From Dellaglioa algida DSM 15638 (GTDB lineage Bacteria > Bacillota > Bacilli > Lactobacillales > Lactobacillaceae): a stretch of 64,000 nucleotides of DNA. The translations under genes and the position numbers were made by a program. Below, one piece after another: positions 18,533-28,178 of the stretch. The first letter of the stretch is position 1. Every line of letters begins with the position of its first letter. The notes beneath the pieces were generated by a model. It was not told the DNA's origin, ran no database searches, and saw nothing but the letters and a program-made list of their open reading frames with translations. Location: positions 57,043 through 121,042 of the forward strand of contig NZ_AZDI01000001.1 in NCBI RefSeq assembly GCF_001434695.1. Direction: 5' to 3'.

Positions 18533-19464
18533 TATTTTCTATTTTGTTTACCTGCGTTACGATTACGATTCTTTTTTGCCGTATCTGAAATGTTATCTTC
18601 AACATTATCAAGTGTACGTTCAACTGTTTCTTCGACATCGTCAATGATCGTATGTTCTCTAACGATGGGTGGGTTCTTAGCAAGCTCTGCTTGGATTTCT
18701 CGACGAATTCTTGGACGCATTAACATAATAATAAATGTTTGGATACAAGCAAAGATTCCACCAATGAAGAAGTAGAGACCAATACCTGCAGGAGCACTTA
18801 ATGTCACAAAAACCATCATAACGGGACTTGCAATTAACATCATTTGCATTGTTTTCTTTTGTTCTGGTGGTAAGCCAATTATTGAGATGAATCCTTGACC
18901 TAAGTAGACGATAAAACATAAAACAGTAAAAATGATCGACGGTGAACCTAATTTGATACCGAAGAATACGGCACCGTTTAATTCTGCTGAGTAAAGGATG
19001 GCCGCGTAGAGGGCTGCAAAGATTGGCATTTGGATTAATAATGGTAAACAACCAATTCCGCCGGTCATGCTGACGTTATTATCTTTGTAAAGGGCCATCA
19101 TTTCTTGATTAATTGCCGCTTTATCTTCTGGTGATTTCGCAGCTTTTTGACGTTCTTGAATTACTTTTAATTGTGGTTGAATGGAACCCATCTTTTCTTG
19201 TTGGACCGTTGCCTTTTTTGATTGATTAATCATCATTGGCATCAAGGCCATTCGGATAACGAATGAGATCACGATGATTGCAAAACCATAGTTGTTACCT
19301 AGATGAGCTGATAACCATTCAATTAATCCCTGGGTAGGTTTTGCTAAGTAGTCGTAAACCATTCCGTAAGGATCACCATTTTTGTCTTGGCGTACACATC
19401 CTGATAAAAACAAGATGATCGCCATAAATATTGGGAGCATTGTCAAACGTTTAAGCTTTTTCAT
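18532..19464 (-). CDS. yidC: Membrane protein insertase YidC (lipoprotein form)
   Basis: A 310-residue YidC/Oxa1 insertase that helps place membrane proteins with or without SecYEG. Lipoprotein signal with lipobox LSGC (Cys at 23), then five membrane segments. The conserved groove arginine lies in FVIRMALMP (about residue 72). The C-terminal tail is basic (KKNRNRNAGKQNRK), as in YidC2-type proteins. It ends in the bidirectional terminator. Confidence 0.95.
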   Translation of the reverse strand: MKKLKRLTMLPIFMAIILFLSGCVRQDKNGDPYGMVYDYLAKPTQGLIEWLSAHLGNNYGFAIIVISFVIRMALMPMMINQSKKATVQQEKMGSIQPQLKVIQERQKAAKSPEDKAAINQEMMALYKDNNVSMTGGIGCLPLLIQMPIFAALYAAILYSAELNGAVFFGIKLGSPSIIFTVLCFIVYLGQGFISIIGLPPEQKKTMQMMLIASPVMMVFVTLSAPAGIGLYFFIGGIFACIQTFIIMLMRPRIRREIQAELAKNPPIVREHTIIDDVEETVERTLDNVEDNISDTAKKNRNRNAGKQNRK

Positions 19465-19550
19465 TAATTTATTTCCCCTTTTAATATGACTATACCGATT
19501 ACTATACTTTAAATATAAAGGGATTTCAATGAAATATAGACAAATACTGG

Positions 19551-19826
19551 TTAGTAAAGAACGGTAAATTCAGTCGGATTATAATTAGTTAAGGGGGTTT
19601 CTGTATATTCAGTGACTTTACCAGCTGGCGTGGGTGATTTTTTTATTCTTTGTATGAATTTTTCTAGCTGGGTACTGTCTGGACTGCTTGCTTTAATTGT
19701 GACGCTGTCATCAAAATTATTTTGCACTGACCCATAGATACCTAAGTTGTCGGCTAACCTTTTGGTTGTATATCTGAATCCGACACCTTGAACACGGCCA
19801 AAAACGGTAATTTGAATTGCATTCAT
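19551..19826 (-). CDS. acyP: Acylphosphatase
   Basis: A 91-residue enzyme hydrolysing acyl phosphates. GRVQGVGFRY carries the catalytic Arg and GSVQNNFDDSV the catalytic Asn. Start at 19826 with GGAGG upstream; the frame extends to 19841 but that ATG lacks a ribosome site. Located beside yidC and divergent from the rRNA methyltransferase. Confidence 0.95.
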   Translation of the reverse strand: MNAIQITVFGRVQGVGFRYTTKRLADNLGIYGSVQNNFDDSVTIKASSPDSTQLEKFIQRIKKSPTPAGKVTEYTETPLTNYNPTEFTVLY

Positions 19827-19875
19827 TATATAATCCTCCATAACTTAAGATTAGTGTAAGCCCTTTTATTACCTC

Positions 19876-19905
19876 AGTATAACTTGAAAAGATGAGAACT
19901 ACCAA
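19876..19905 (-). promoter_or_regulatory. Promoter of acyP
   Basis: On the reverse strand TTGGTA, 18-nt spacer, TATACT (top-strand positions 19900-19905 and 19876-19881). Confidence 0.6.
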
Positions 19906-19923
19906 CTAATGACATTTTAATTA

Positions 19924-19932
19924 TGATATAAT
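19924..19932 (+). promoter_or_regulatory. Extended -10 promoter of ysgA
   Basis: TGATATAAT: TG one base before a perfect TATAAT at 19927-19932. No good -35 box at 17 nt. The same TGATATAAT string precedes glpQ at 36177. Confidence 0.6.
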
Positions 19933-19959
19933 TATGATAATAGTAAGAGGGGTAACATT

Positions 19960-20724
19960 ATGGAAAAAATTAATTCAACGCAGAATGCTAAAATAAAATA
20001 TTGGAAAAAATTGCAAACGAAAAAAGGTCGAAAAAAAGAAAATAAGTATTTACTAGAAGGTTGGCATCTTGTTAAGGAAGCACTAATGGTAGATGCTAAA
20101 ATTGAGTATTTACTTGTTACAAATGATTTCAGATATTTTGATGACATTATAAATACGGAGATCGAACAAGTTGAAATTTCGTCCGAAGTAAGCTTGTACC
20201 TTGCCGATACGAGTACACCGCAAGGAATCTATGCAGTTGTTAAAATGGAAGAAAATCGTCAACTAACAATTGATAACCTCGCCGGTGGTTGGTTAATGCT
20301 CGATGGTGTCCAAGATCCTGGTAATATTGGTACGATGGTGAGAACTGCTGATGCCGCGGGTTTAACTGGCGTTATTTTTGGTGAAGGCAGTGCAGACAGT
20401 CATCACCCTAAGGTTTTGCGCTCAATGCAGGGAAGTCAGTTTCATATTCAATTGGTGAATGCTGATTTAATGGAAGTTGCAACAGTATTTAAAGAAAATC
20501 ATATTCCTCTTTATGGATCTGAATTAAACGAAGATGCACGTAGTTATCGCGAAATACCTGCCGCCGCTAATTTTGGCTTAATTATGGGTAATGAAGGTAA
20601 TGGGATGCGTAATGATTTGTTAAATACAACAGATGCCAACTTATATATTCCAATTAAAGGCCGTGCGGAATCATTGAATGTAGCCATTGCCGCTGGTGTG
20701 CTAATGTTTCAACTTAAGGCCTAA
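19960..20724 (+). CDS. ysgA: TrmH/SpoU-family RNA 2'-O-methyltransferase
   Basis: A 254-residue SPOUT methyltransferase. An N-terminal substrate-binding domain (INSTQNAKIKYWKKL) precedes motif 1 (NIGTMVRTADAAG), motif 2 (LIMGNEGNGM) and motif 3 (IPIKGRAESLNVAIAAGV), forming the trefoil-knot SAM site. Position upstream of pheS matches B. subtilis ysgA. The exact RNA target is uncertain. Confidence 0.92.
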   Translation: MEKINSTQNAKIKYWKKLQTKKGRKKENKYLLEGWHLVKEALMVDAKIEYLLVTNDFRYFDDIINTEIEQVEISSEVSLYLADTSTPQGIYAVVKMEENRQLTIDNLAGGWLMLDGVQDPGNIGTMVRTADAAGLTGVIFGEGSADSHHPKVLRSMQGSQFHIQLVNADLMEVATVFKENHIPLYGSELNEDARSYREIPAAANFGLIMGNEGNGMRNDLLNTTDANLYIPIKGRAESLNVAIAAGVLMFQLKA

Positions 20725-20843
20725 TTGTAAACGATATAACAAGATTATTACGATTTGTTAAAGATAGGAGATTACGCTTGCATTGGCTGCTTAATCAGTC
20801 ATGATGGAGGTATGAAAAAATGATTCTGGGGGCGCGTTAATAG

Positions 20844-21344
20844 ATGAAAAAAGATTCGTATCTTGATGATGAGCTGTATATGAGTTATGTTGGCGATCTT
20901 TTGGCAAAACCAGAAGTTCAAAGACTAAGTGAGTATACGCAACACCATTTCTCCACTAGATTAGAACATTCAATTTCGGTTTCCTATGACAGTTATCGTA
21001 TTGCAAAGAAATTGCATTTAAATGCTAAAGCAACGGCAAGAGCTGGTTTGTTGCACGATTTATTTTACTACGATTGGCGTACAACAAAATTTGATCGTGG
21101 TACGCATGCCTGGATTCATCCTCGTATCGCAGTTAGAAATGCAGAAAAATTAACAACATTATCTGATTTGGAAAAAGATATCATCATTAAACACATGTGG
21201 GGCGCGACAATTGCACCACCTAAGTATCCAGAAGGTTACATTGTGACAATGGTCGATAAGTATGAAGCAACGAGCGAGGTTTCTTCACCAGTGAAGAATA
21301 AATCAAAACGTGGTTTCCAGCAGTTAATTGCAATTTTAAAATAA
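20844..21344 (+). CDS. HD-domain hydrolase
   Basis: A 166-residue protein with HD motif: H in RLEHSISVS, HD in GLLHDLFYYD, then IIKHMWG and a final D in TMVDKYEA. Such proteins are metal phosphohydrolases; the substrate is unknown. The ribosome site is weak (GGGGG, 11 nt away), and two tiny frames precede it (MEV-type at 20804, MILGAR at 20820). It ends in a terminator with a UUCG loop. Confidence 0.87.
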   Translation: MKKDSYLDDELYMSYVGDLLAKPEVQRLSEYTQHHFSTRLEHSISVSYDSYRIAKKLHLNAKATARAGLLHDLFYYDWRTTKFDRGTHAWIHPRIAVRNAEKLTTLSDLEKDIIIKHMWGATIAPPKYPEGYIVTMVDKYEATSEVSSPVKNKSKRGFQQLIAILK

Positions 21345-21358
21345 GATTAACAAAGAAT

Positions 21359-21378
21359 GGGTCTTCGGACCCTTTTTT
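21359..21378 (+). terminator. Terminator of HD hydrolase gene
   Basis: Short GGGTC-TTCG-GACCC hairpin (stable C(UUCG)G loop) followed by six T. Confidence 0.85.
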
Positions 21379-21387
21379 AGTTTATTA

Positions 21388-21413
21388 AAAAGTAGACCAA
21401 TTTGTTTACTTTT
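21388..21413. promoter_or_regulatory. Candidate HxlR operator (26-bp palindrome)
   Basis: A 26-bp palindrome with 22 of 26 positions symmetrical, arms AAAAGTA and TACTTTT. It lies 18 nt upstream of a TATAAT (21432-21437) that should serve the HxlR gene. HxlR-type regulators commonly bind such sites before their own gene. The assignment is inference. Confidence 0.6.
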
Positions 21414-21462
21414 TGTTAGTTAATGATAAAATATAATAGTAAAGTAATGGAGGAGGGATAAA

Positions 21463-21807
21463 ATGCAAATTATTCAAGAAAAAACGAATTATGAAGTCTG
21501 TCCTAAGTTTGAGAAAACTTTCTCAATCCTAGGAAAAAAATGGAACGGTTTAATTATTAATGTTTTGTTGGATGAAGGTCCTCAACGATTTAAAGAATTA
21601 GCTCAAAAAGTTGATAAATGCAGTGACCGTGTGTTAGTCGAACGTTTAAAAGAGCTTGAAGAGGTTGGACTTGTTTCGAGAAGTGCGATTGGCGAAACGA
21701 GTCGTAGTTCTTATGAACTTACTGAACAAGGTGAGGACATGAAGAATATGATGACAAGTGTTCACGAATGGTCAGAAAAATGGTATACGCTTAAAGATTG
21801 CGAGTAG
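21463..21807 (+). CDS. HxlR-family transcriptional regulator
   Basis: A 114-residue winged-helix protein. CPKFEKTFSILGKKWN at the N-terminus is the family signature; the Cys (residue 13) matches the redox-sensing Cys of HxlR/YodB members. VLVERLKELEEVGLV is the recognition region. No oxidoreductase or other obvious target gene is adjacent: upstream is the HD hydrolase with a terminator, downstream the pheS leader. AGGAGG site. Confidence 0.93.
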   Translation: MQIIQEKTNYEVCPKFEKTFSILGKKWNGLIINVLLDEGPQRFKELAQKVDKCSDRVLVERLKELEEVGLVSRSAIGETSRSSYELTEQGEDMKNMMTSVHEWSEKWYTLKDCE

Positions 21808-21810
21808 GAC

Positions 21811-21839
21811 TTGACGCTAGGCTTTTATACCTTTAAACT
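21811..21839 (+). promoter_or_regulatory. Promoter of pheST leader
   Basis: TTGACG (21811-21816), 17-nt spacer, TAAACT (21834-21839), immediately after the HxlR stop codon. Confidence 0.65.
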
Positions 21840-21844
21840 ATGAA

Positions 21845-22103
21845 TATAGTGTTAAAGGCTTAGATAGAAAATAGTAGGTATCTTACTTCGGTAACAAAGG
21901 GATGGGCAGCTAGACTGAGACTGACCAATAAAATAAGATATTGAATTCACTTCTGGAGCTGTTAATTAACGTAATTTTTAATTTAAGTAAAATAATTAAC
22001 CGGTTAATGGCCGTTATCATTTTGAGTGTTTGGGGTCTTTTTGTCTCCAAAAACAAGGGTGGTATCGCGAGGCCTCGTCCCTTTTTAGGGATGGGGCCTT
22101 TTT
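21845..22103 (+). promoter_or_regulatory. T-box leader of pheST (Phe specifier)
   Basis: T-box AGGGTGGTATCGCG at 22056-22069, followed at once by an 11-bp terminator (22071-22081 with 22088-22098, then T run). Candidate specifier TTC (Phe) at 21946-21948. The short open frame at 21941-22123 lies wholly in this RNA and is not a gene. Confidence 0.9.
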
Positions 22104-22151
22104 GCGTCCAAAAAATCTGGTAAAAACAATCAAACGAAGGAGTCGATATTA

Positions 22152-23198
22152 ATGGATTTAAAAGAAAAGTTACTTGAACTACAAGAAAAAGGCTTAAAAC
22201 AAATTCGTGAATCAGAAGATTTAAAACAAATTAATGATATTCGTGTTAATTTACTTGGTAAAAAAGGTCCTATTACGGAAGTATTAAGAGGAATGAAAGA
22301 TTTATCTGCCGAAGAACGTCCTAAAATCGGTAGTTTTTCTAATGCTATTAAAAATGAATTAGCAGAAGCAATTCGATTAAAAAATGAAGAACTTGAAATT
22401 AAGAAGACGGCTAAGAAATTAGAAAAAGAGAAAATAGATGTAACCTTACCGGGAGCTCAAATTCAATTGGGACAACCACACGTAATTGCGCAAGTAATTG
22501 AAGAATTAGAAGATCTCTTTTTAGGAATGGGATATCAAGTTGTTTCTGGTCCTGAGATTGAAGAAGATCATTATAATTTTGAAATGTTAAATTTACCCGC
22601 TGATCATCCTGCACGCGATATGCAAGATACGTTCTATATTACGAAGGAATTATTAATGAGAACGCAAACGTCACCCGTTCAGGCAAGAACAATGGAAACA
22701 CATGACTTTTCAAAAGGACCATTAAAAATGGTATCGCCCGGTAAAGTATATCGACGTGATACAGATGATGCGACTCATTCACATCAATTCCATCAATTTG
22801 AAGGATTAGTGATTGATAAACATGTAACGATGGCTGATTTAAAAGGAACGATTGAATTAATTGCTAAAACAGTATTCGGTGAAGAACAAGAAATCCGTTT
22901 ACGACCAAGTTATTTCCCATTTACTGAACCATCAGTTGAAGTTGATGTCACTTGTTTTAAATGTCATGGTAAGGGATGTTCAATCTGTAAGTATACGGGT
23001 TGGTTAGAGGTATTAGGTGCCGGAATGGTCCATCCAAACGTCTTAAGAATGGCCGGTGTTGATCCTGAAGTTTATGGTGGGTTTGCCTTTGGCTTAGGAC
23101 CTGATCGTTTTGCGATGCTTAAATATAGTATTGATGATATCCGTAATTTCTACTTGAATGACAATCGTTTCTTGTCACAATTTACGAAGAGGGGTTAG
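22152..23198 (+). CDS. pheS: Phenylalanyl-tRNA synthetase alpha subunit
   Basis: 348-residue catalytic subunit. N-terminal coiled-coil (about 1-85), then the class II core: [31 protein letters not shown] and [13 protein letters not shown] (motif 3, with the Ala that sets Phe specificity). [13 protein letters not shown] is a cysteine-rich insertion. Six nt separate it from pheT. Confidence 0.98.
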   Translation: MDLKEKLLELQEKGLKQIRESEDLKQINDIRVNLLGKKGPITEVLRGMKDLSAEERPKIGSFSNAIKNELAEAIRLKNEELEIKKTAKKLEKEKIDVTLPGAQIQLGQPHVIAQVIEELEDLFLGMGYQVVSGPEIEEDHYNFEMLNLPADHPARDMQDTFYITKELLMRTQTSPVQARTMETHDFSKGPLKMVSPGKVYRRDTDDATHSHQFHQFEGLVIDKHVTMADLKGTIELIAKTVFGEEQEIRLRPSYFPFTEPSVEVDVTCFKCHGKGCSICKYTGWLEVLGAGMVHPNVLRMAGVDPEVYGGFAFGLGPDRFAMLKYSIDDIRNFYLNDNRFLSQFTKRG

Positions 23199-23204
23199 AA
23201 AATA

Positions 23205-25625
23205 ATGAAAGTATCTAAAAATTGGTTAAACGAATATTTAACATTAGACATTGAACCTAAAGTTATTGCTGAAAAAATAGCACGAACGGCTGTTGAAATT
23301 GACAGCGTTAAACGTCCCTCTGAAGGACTTAAAAAAATCGTTGTTGGATATGTGGATAGTTTAGTGCCACATCCAGATTCAGATCATCTGAGTGTCTGCC
23401 AAGTTGACGTCGGTGAAGAAGAATTGATTCAAATTGTCTGTGGCGCACCAAATATCGCGGCAGGACAAAAAGTAATCGTTGCGCTCCCAAATTCTAGAAT
23501 TGCGGACAACGTTAAAATAAAACGTGGTAAAATGCGTGGACAAGCCTCAGAAGGTATGATTTGTGCGTTACAAGAAATTGGATTTTCTGAAAGTGTCGTC
23601 CCTAAAGAATTTGTTGAAGGAATTTACGTAATGCCAGAAGATGCGGTTCCTGGTGAACCAGTGTTTGATTACTTGGGTATGAATGATGATATCATTGATA
23701 TTGATGTTACACCCAATCGTGCTGATATGTTAAGCATGCGCGGTGTGGCTCATGAATTATCTGCAGATTACGACGTACCAGCTACATTTAAACATCCAGA
23801 TTTAAAAGAAACTTCTGATGAAAAAATTGAAGATTACATCTCTTTAGCTTTACCAGATAAGACATTAGCACCAACATATTCTATGCGTGTTATTAAGGAC
23901 CTAACCGTTAAAGCAAGTCCAATGTGGTTACAGATTAGACTCTGGAATGCGGGTGTTAGACCAATTAATAATGTTGTTGATGTTACAAATTATATGTTAA
24001 TGGATTATGGTCAACCTTTACACGCATTTGATTATAATAAATTAGGCAGCAAAGATATTTTAGTAAGAACGGCAAATGCCGGTGAAAAAATAACGACGTT
24101 AGATACTGAAGAACGTGAATTGAAAGATTCAGATATCGTTATTACAAATGGCGATAAAGCCATTGCAATTGCCGGCACAATGGGTGGAGAATCAACTCAG
24201 ATAACAAACGAAACGGTTACGGTTGCACTTGAGTCTGCCGTATTTAACAATTCAATGGTTAGAAAAACGGCACGTTCTCAAGGCATTCATAGTGAAGCAT
24301 CAATGCGTTTTGAACGTGGGATTAACGTTGCCACAGTTCAAGAATCTCTTGATGCGGCTGCTGAGTTAATTGCTGAACTTGGTGATGGAACAGTCGTTAC
24401 CGGTACGGCCAGCGCAAGTCGATTAGAAGCTGAATCAACTTTTGTGGACACAACGACGACGCATTTAAATAATGTGATGGGAACTGAATTATCGGAAACG
24501 CAAATCACTAAATTATTCCAACAATTAGGATTTACCGTAACCACTCGAGGATCAGTTTTAAATGTTGAAGTGCCCGCAAGACGTTGGGATATCAGCATTG
24601 AAGCAGATCTAGTTGAAGAAATTGCTCGGATTTATGGCTATGACAATATTCCTTCAACTCTTCCAACGGGTGAGATGACACCTGGTAAATATACTTACAA
24701 GCAAAAATTGATTCGTCAAGCACGTCATATTTTGGAATCTGCCGGATTGTCGGAGGCTATCAGCTATGGCCTAACAACTGAAGAAAAAGCTGGTAAGTTT
24801 ATTTTTGAAGAAAAAGATGTGTATACAACTAATTTAATGTTCCCAATGAGTTCAGAACGAACAACTGTAAGGATGAATTTAATTAGCGGTTTATTAGACG
24901 ATTTAAGCTATAATGAAGCACGTAAATCAGATAATATTGCTTTTTATGAACAAGGTAGGGTCTTTTTCCGTAGTGAAGGTGAAGATCGACCCGTCGAAAT
25001 TGAACATATTGCGGGTGCAATGACAGGTTTATTCAAACTTGCTAACTGGCAAAGTGATAAACAACCAGTTGATTTCTTCATGATTAAAGGAGTCGTTGAA
25101 CAACTTTTGACACAACTACAATTAACTGACGATGTTACATACGTAGCATCTGAAAGTCACGAAGACATGCATCCAGGACGTACAGCAGATGTATATCTAA
25201 AAGATGAATTAATCGGGTTCGTTGGACAAGTTCATCCTAACGCGGCTAAAGAATTTAATTTAAAGGAAACATATGTCTTTGAATTAGATCTTCAAAAATT
25301 AGTTGATGCAAAAAAAGAAGAACGGTTATTTGAACCTATTTCTAAATTCCCAGCAGTTACCCGTGACGTAGCTTTAATGGTTGCTAATGAATCAGCTAAC
25401 AGTGATATTGAAACATTAATTAAAAACCAGGGTGGAAAACATTTAATTGACATTCATTTATTTGACCTTTATCAAGGATCTCATATTGAATCCGGTATGA
25501 AATCTCTTGCCTACACGTTAACTTATCAAGATACCGCTAAGACGCTGGTTGAAGAAGACGTGACGAAAGATTTTAATCGTGTTATTGAGGCCTTGAAAGA
25601 AACATTTAAGGCAGACATCCGATAA
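23205..25625 (+). CDS. pheT: Phenylalanyl-tRNA synthetase beta subunit
   Basis: 806-residue subunit. N-terminal tRNA-binding fold (VDSLVPHPDSDHLSVCQVDVG), B3/B4 editing domain with the expected GQPLHAFD and GTMGG..LESAVF segments, B5, and the C-terminal anticodon-binding domain. The editing elements look intact, unlike those of thrS in the same window. Confidence 0.97.
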   Translation: MKVSKNWLNEYLTLDIEPKVIAEKIARTAVEIDSVKRPSEGLKKIVVGYVDSLVPHPDSDHLSVCQVDVGEEELIQIVCGAPNIAAGQKVIVALPNSRIADNVKIKRGKMRGQASEGMICALQEIGFSESVVPKEFVEGIYVMPEDAVPGEPVFDYLGMNDDIIDIDVTPNRADMLSMRGVAHELSADYDVPATFKHPDLKETSDEKIEDYISLALPDKTLAPTYSMRVIKDLTVKASPMWLQIRLWNAGVRPINNVVDVTNYMLMDYGQPLHAFDYNKLGSKDILVRTANAGEKITTLDTEERELKDSDIVITNGDKAIAIAGTMGGESTQITNETVTVALESAVFNNSMVRKTARSQGIHSEASMRFERGINVATVQESLDAAAELIAELGDGTVVTGTASASRLEAESTFVDTTTTHLNNVMGTELSETQITKLFQQLGFTVTTRGSVLNVEVPARRWDISIEADLVEEIARIYGYDNIPSTLPTGEMTPGKYTYKQKLIRQARHILESAGLSEAISYGLTTEEKAGKFIFEEKDVYTTNLMFPMSSERTTVRMNLISGLLDDLSYNEARKSDNIAFYEQGRVFFRSEGEDRPVEIEHIAGAMTGLFKLANWQSDKQPVDFFMIKGVVEQLLTQLQLTDDVTYVASESHEDMHPGRTADVYLKDELIGFVGQVHPNAAKEFNLKETYVFELDLQKLVDAKKEERLFEPISKFPAVTRDVALMVANESANSDIETLIKNQGGKHLIDIHLFDLYQGSHIESGMKSLAYTLTYQDTAKTLVEEDVTKDFNRVIEALKETFKADIR

Positions 25626-25678
25626 TTTTAAACGCGGCATAATGACACCATTATTATACAGCGCGAGGAGGTTAATTA

Positions 25679-26815
25679 ATGAAAAATGAGGATGTCTCTC
25701 CGGAATTGCCACCAGAGAATAATAAAAAGCAGGCTAAAAGAATTATTGTAGGAGTAATAACGTTATTATGCGTTTTACTGCTGACAATATTATTTATGAC
25801 CTATAATTATATAAAAGCGTCATTAGATCCTCTAGATAAAAATAATAATAAAATTGAACAAGTTTATATTCCAATCGGATCGAATACAAAACAAATTGGA
25901 ACCATTTTAGAAAAAAATAAAATTATTAAAAGTGGGACTGTTTATACTTATTATGTGAAACAAAAAAACGTTTCACAATTTAAAGGTGGTTATTATCAAC
26001 TTAAGGCATCTATGAGTTTAGATAAGATTGCATGGACCCTTCAGCAAGGTGGTAGTAGTGAACCTATTCAAAATACGTTAACTAAAGTTTTAGTTAGTGA
26101 GGGAACGACAGTCAATGAAATTGGTAAAGCTATTGCTAAAAAAACCAACTTTTCGTATGATGATTTTATCAAACTAATGAAAAATAAAACTTTTTTAACG
26201 TATCTGGACAAAAAATATCCGGACCTTTTAAATTCCTCTATGGCGTCTAAAAATGTCAGATATCATTTAGAGGGTTATCTGTTCCCTGCAACGTACACTG
26301 TTTATAAAAAAACGACGTTGAAGGATCTTGTTGAACAAATGATTGTTAAGGCCAATGATGAATTGTCGCCTTATTATGAAACGATATCAAAACAAAAGTT
26401 AACGGTTCAAAATGTTATTGCGCTTTCTTCACTAGTTGAAAAAGAGACGGCAAATCATGCCGATCGACAGAAAATTGCGGGCGTTTATTTTAATCGGATT
26501 GATGCAGAGATTCCTTTGCAATCGAACATTTCAGTTAGTTACGCTTTGAACACACCGCAGAGAGAGTTAACATCGGCGGACTATTATACGGATAAACCAT
26601 ATAATTTGTATGTCTACAAAGGATTTGGACCGGGTCCGTTTAATAATGCCAGCTTGGATTCTATTCAGGCCGTATTAAAACCGTTGGACAGGAAGAAAGA
26701 TAATATCTATTTCATTTTCAACTCAAATTCTAAAAAAATAGAGTATTCTAAGACATACGAATATTATCAAGCCTTTTCTCCTACGACTCAAACGGATAAT
26801 GGTTACGTGCAATAA
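25679..26815 (+). CDS. mltG: Endolytic murein transglycosylase MltG
   Basis: A 378-residue YceG-family membrane enzyme that cuts nascent glycan strands. Cytoplasmic N-terminus, one membrane segment (about 21-45), a LysM-like region, then the catalytic region with Glu in SSLVEKETANHADR and the IPLQSNISVSYAL and GPGPFNNASLDSIQAVL motifs. GAGGAGG site. MltG followed by greA is the usual Firmicutes order. Confidence 0.94.
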   Translation: MKNEDVSPELPPENNKKQAKRIIVGVITLLCVLLLTILFMTYNYIKASLDPLDKNNNKIEQVYIPIGSNTKQIGTILEKNKIIKSGTVYTYYVKQKNVSQFKGGYYQLKASMSLDKIAWTLQQGGSSEPIQNTLTKVLVSEGTTVNEIGKAIAKKTNFSYDDFIKLMKNKTFLTYLDKKYPDLLNSSMASKNVRYHLEGYLFPATYTVYKKTTLKDLVEQMIVKANDELSPYYETISKQKLTVQNVIALSSLVEKETANHADRQKIAGVYFNRIDAEIPLQSNISVSYALNTPQRELTSADYYTDKPYNLYVYKGFGPGPFNNASLDSIQAVLKPLDRKKDNIYFIFNSNSKKIEYSKTYEYYQAFSPTTQTDNGYVQ

Positions 26816-26898
26816 TTTACGTAACCGGTTTACAATCGCAACATTAAATGTTAATCTGATAGGCATATTGAACATATCAATTTTAAGAGGAGTAAGTA

Positions 26899-27381
26899 AT
26901 GGCAGAAGATAAAGTATACCCAATGACCGTAGACGGTAAAGTTAAACTTGAAGAAGAACTTGAAACATTAAAAACAAAAACACGTGCAGAAATTATTAAC
27001 CGAATTAAAATTGCGCGTAGCTATGGTGATTTATCAGAAAATTCAGAATACGAATCAGCTAAAGATGAACAAAGCTTTGTTGAAGGTCGTGTTAAGACAA
27101 TCGAACATATGCTACATTATGCAGAAATTATTGATAATGCTGGTATAGACGACGATGAAGTTTCAGTTGGAAAAACAGTTTCATTTATGGAACCCGGTGA
27201 AGAAGCGGAAACGTATACGATTGTTGGCGCGGCAGAAGCTGATCCAATGTCTGGTAAGATTTCTAATGAATCACCAATTGCCAAGGGATTACTTGGTCAT
27301 AAATTAAATGAAACAGTGACGATTGAAACACCAAATGGTAATTTTGATGTTAAAATTACGGATGTTAAAGATAATTTATAA
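26899..27381 (+). CDS. greA: Transcription elongation factor GreA
   Basis: A 160-residue factor that stimulates RNA cleavage by backtracked polymerase. N-terminal coiled coil with the acidic tip ([15 protein letters not shown]) and C-terminal FKBP-like domain ([20 protein letters not shown]). Followed by a terminator. Confidence 0.98.
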   Translation: MAEDKVYPMTVDGKVKLEEELETLKTKTRAEIINRIKIARSYGDLSENSEYESAKDEQSFVEGRVKTIEHMLHYAEIIDNAGIDDDEVSVGKTVSFMEPGEEAETYTIVGAAEADPMSGKISNESPIAKGLLGHKLNETVTIETPNGNFDVKITDVKDNL

Positions 27382-27392
27382 AAGTTAAATAG

Positions 27393-27436
27393 AAAAGATT
27401 AAGGTGCAAATATATTTGTTCTTAATCTTTTTTTAT
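27393..27436 (+). terminator. Terminator of greA
   Basis: Hairpin AAAAGATTAAG/CTTAATCTTTT (27393-27403 with 27421-27431), inner stem CAAATA/TATTTG, then T run. Confidence 0.88.
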
Positions 27437-27460
27437 TAAAATTAAGTGGGGTGAAATAAA

Positions 27461-28129
27461 TTGAAAAAAAATTTTGCAATAATTGGATTGGGCCGATTTG
27501 GTTCAAGCGTTTGTCAAACTTTGATTGAATCTGGACAAGAAGTTCTGGTTATTGATAAGGATGAAGCGAGGGTAAACGACTATATGGATATTGCAACGCA
27601 CGCCGTTGTTGCGGACGCTCAAGATGATGAAGCGTTAAAGTCAATTGGGATTCGTAATTTTGACCATGTAATTGTTGCAATTGGTGAAGATATTCAAGCG
27701 AGCATCTTAGTTACGTTAATGGTTAAAGAATTGGGCGTTCCCGTTGTGACGGCTAAAGCTTTAAATGAATATCATGCGCGAGTACTCCAAAAAGTTGGAG
27801 CAGATCATATTGTACATCCCGAACGAGATATGGGAATAAAGCTTGGTAGGGCATTAAGCTCCAATCATTTGCTAGACTATCTAGATTTAGATGATGGGTA
27901 TCGACTGGCTGAAATTGATATGACAGACCCAAGATACGTCAATAAAACATTAGATGAGTTAAATTTTAGGTCAACGTTTAACTTGAATGTGATTAGCATT
28001 AGACGTGGTAAAGAAATGATTATTTCGCCATTGGCGGACCAAGTTATCTTACCAAACGATCAATTGCTAATTATTGGAGAAACAAGATTTGTTACAGAAT
28101 TTGATGAAAAAATGAATAAAACAAAATAA
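27461..28129 (+). CDS. ktrA: Potassium uptake regulatory subunit KtrA/TrkA
   Basis: A 222-residue cytosolic gating ring subunit. RCK_N Rossmann motif IGLGRFGSSVCQTL with acidic IDKDE, and a C-terminal RCK_C domain, which in Firmicutes binds c-di-AMP. The membrane partner KtrB is not in the window. TTG start at 27461 after GTGGGGTG. Single gene with a terminator at its end. Confidence 0.93.
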   Translation: MKKNFAIIGLGRFGSSVCQTLIESGQEVLVIDKDEARVNDYMDIATHAVVADAQDDEALKSIGIRNFDHVIVAIGEDIQASILVTLMVKELGVPVVTAKALNEYHARVLQKVGADHIVHPERDMGIKLGRALSSNHLLDYLDLDDGYRLAEIDMTDPRYVNKTLDELNFRSTFNLNVISIRRGKEMIISPLADQVILPNDQLLIIGETRFVTEFDEKMNKTK

Positions 28130-28166
28130 AAGGATAAGATTGCATATCGCAATCTTATCCTTTTGT
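28127..28166. terminator. Bidirectional terminator of ktrA and yfhO
   Basis: 15-bp hairpin (AAGGATAAGATTGC with GCAATCTTATCCTT, loop ATATC) between convergent genes. Confidence 0.9.
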
Positions 28167-28178
28167 ATTACGCAAAAA

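Noticed and set aside
21941-22123. A 60-codon open frame upstream of pheS
   Set aside because: It lies inside the T-box leader, spanning specifier, T-box and terminator, and has no ribosome site.
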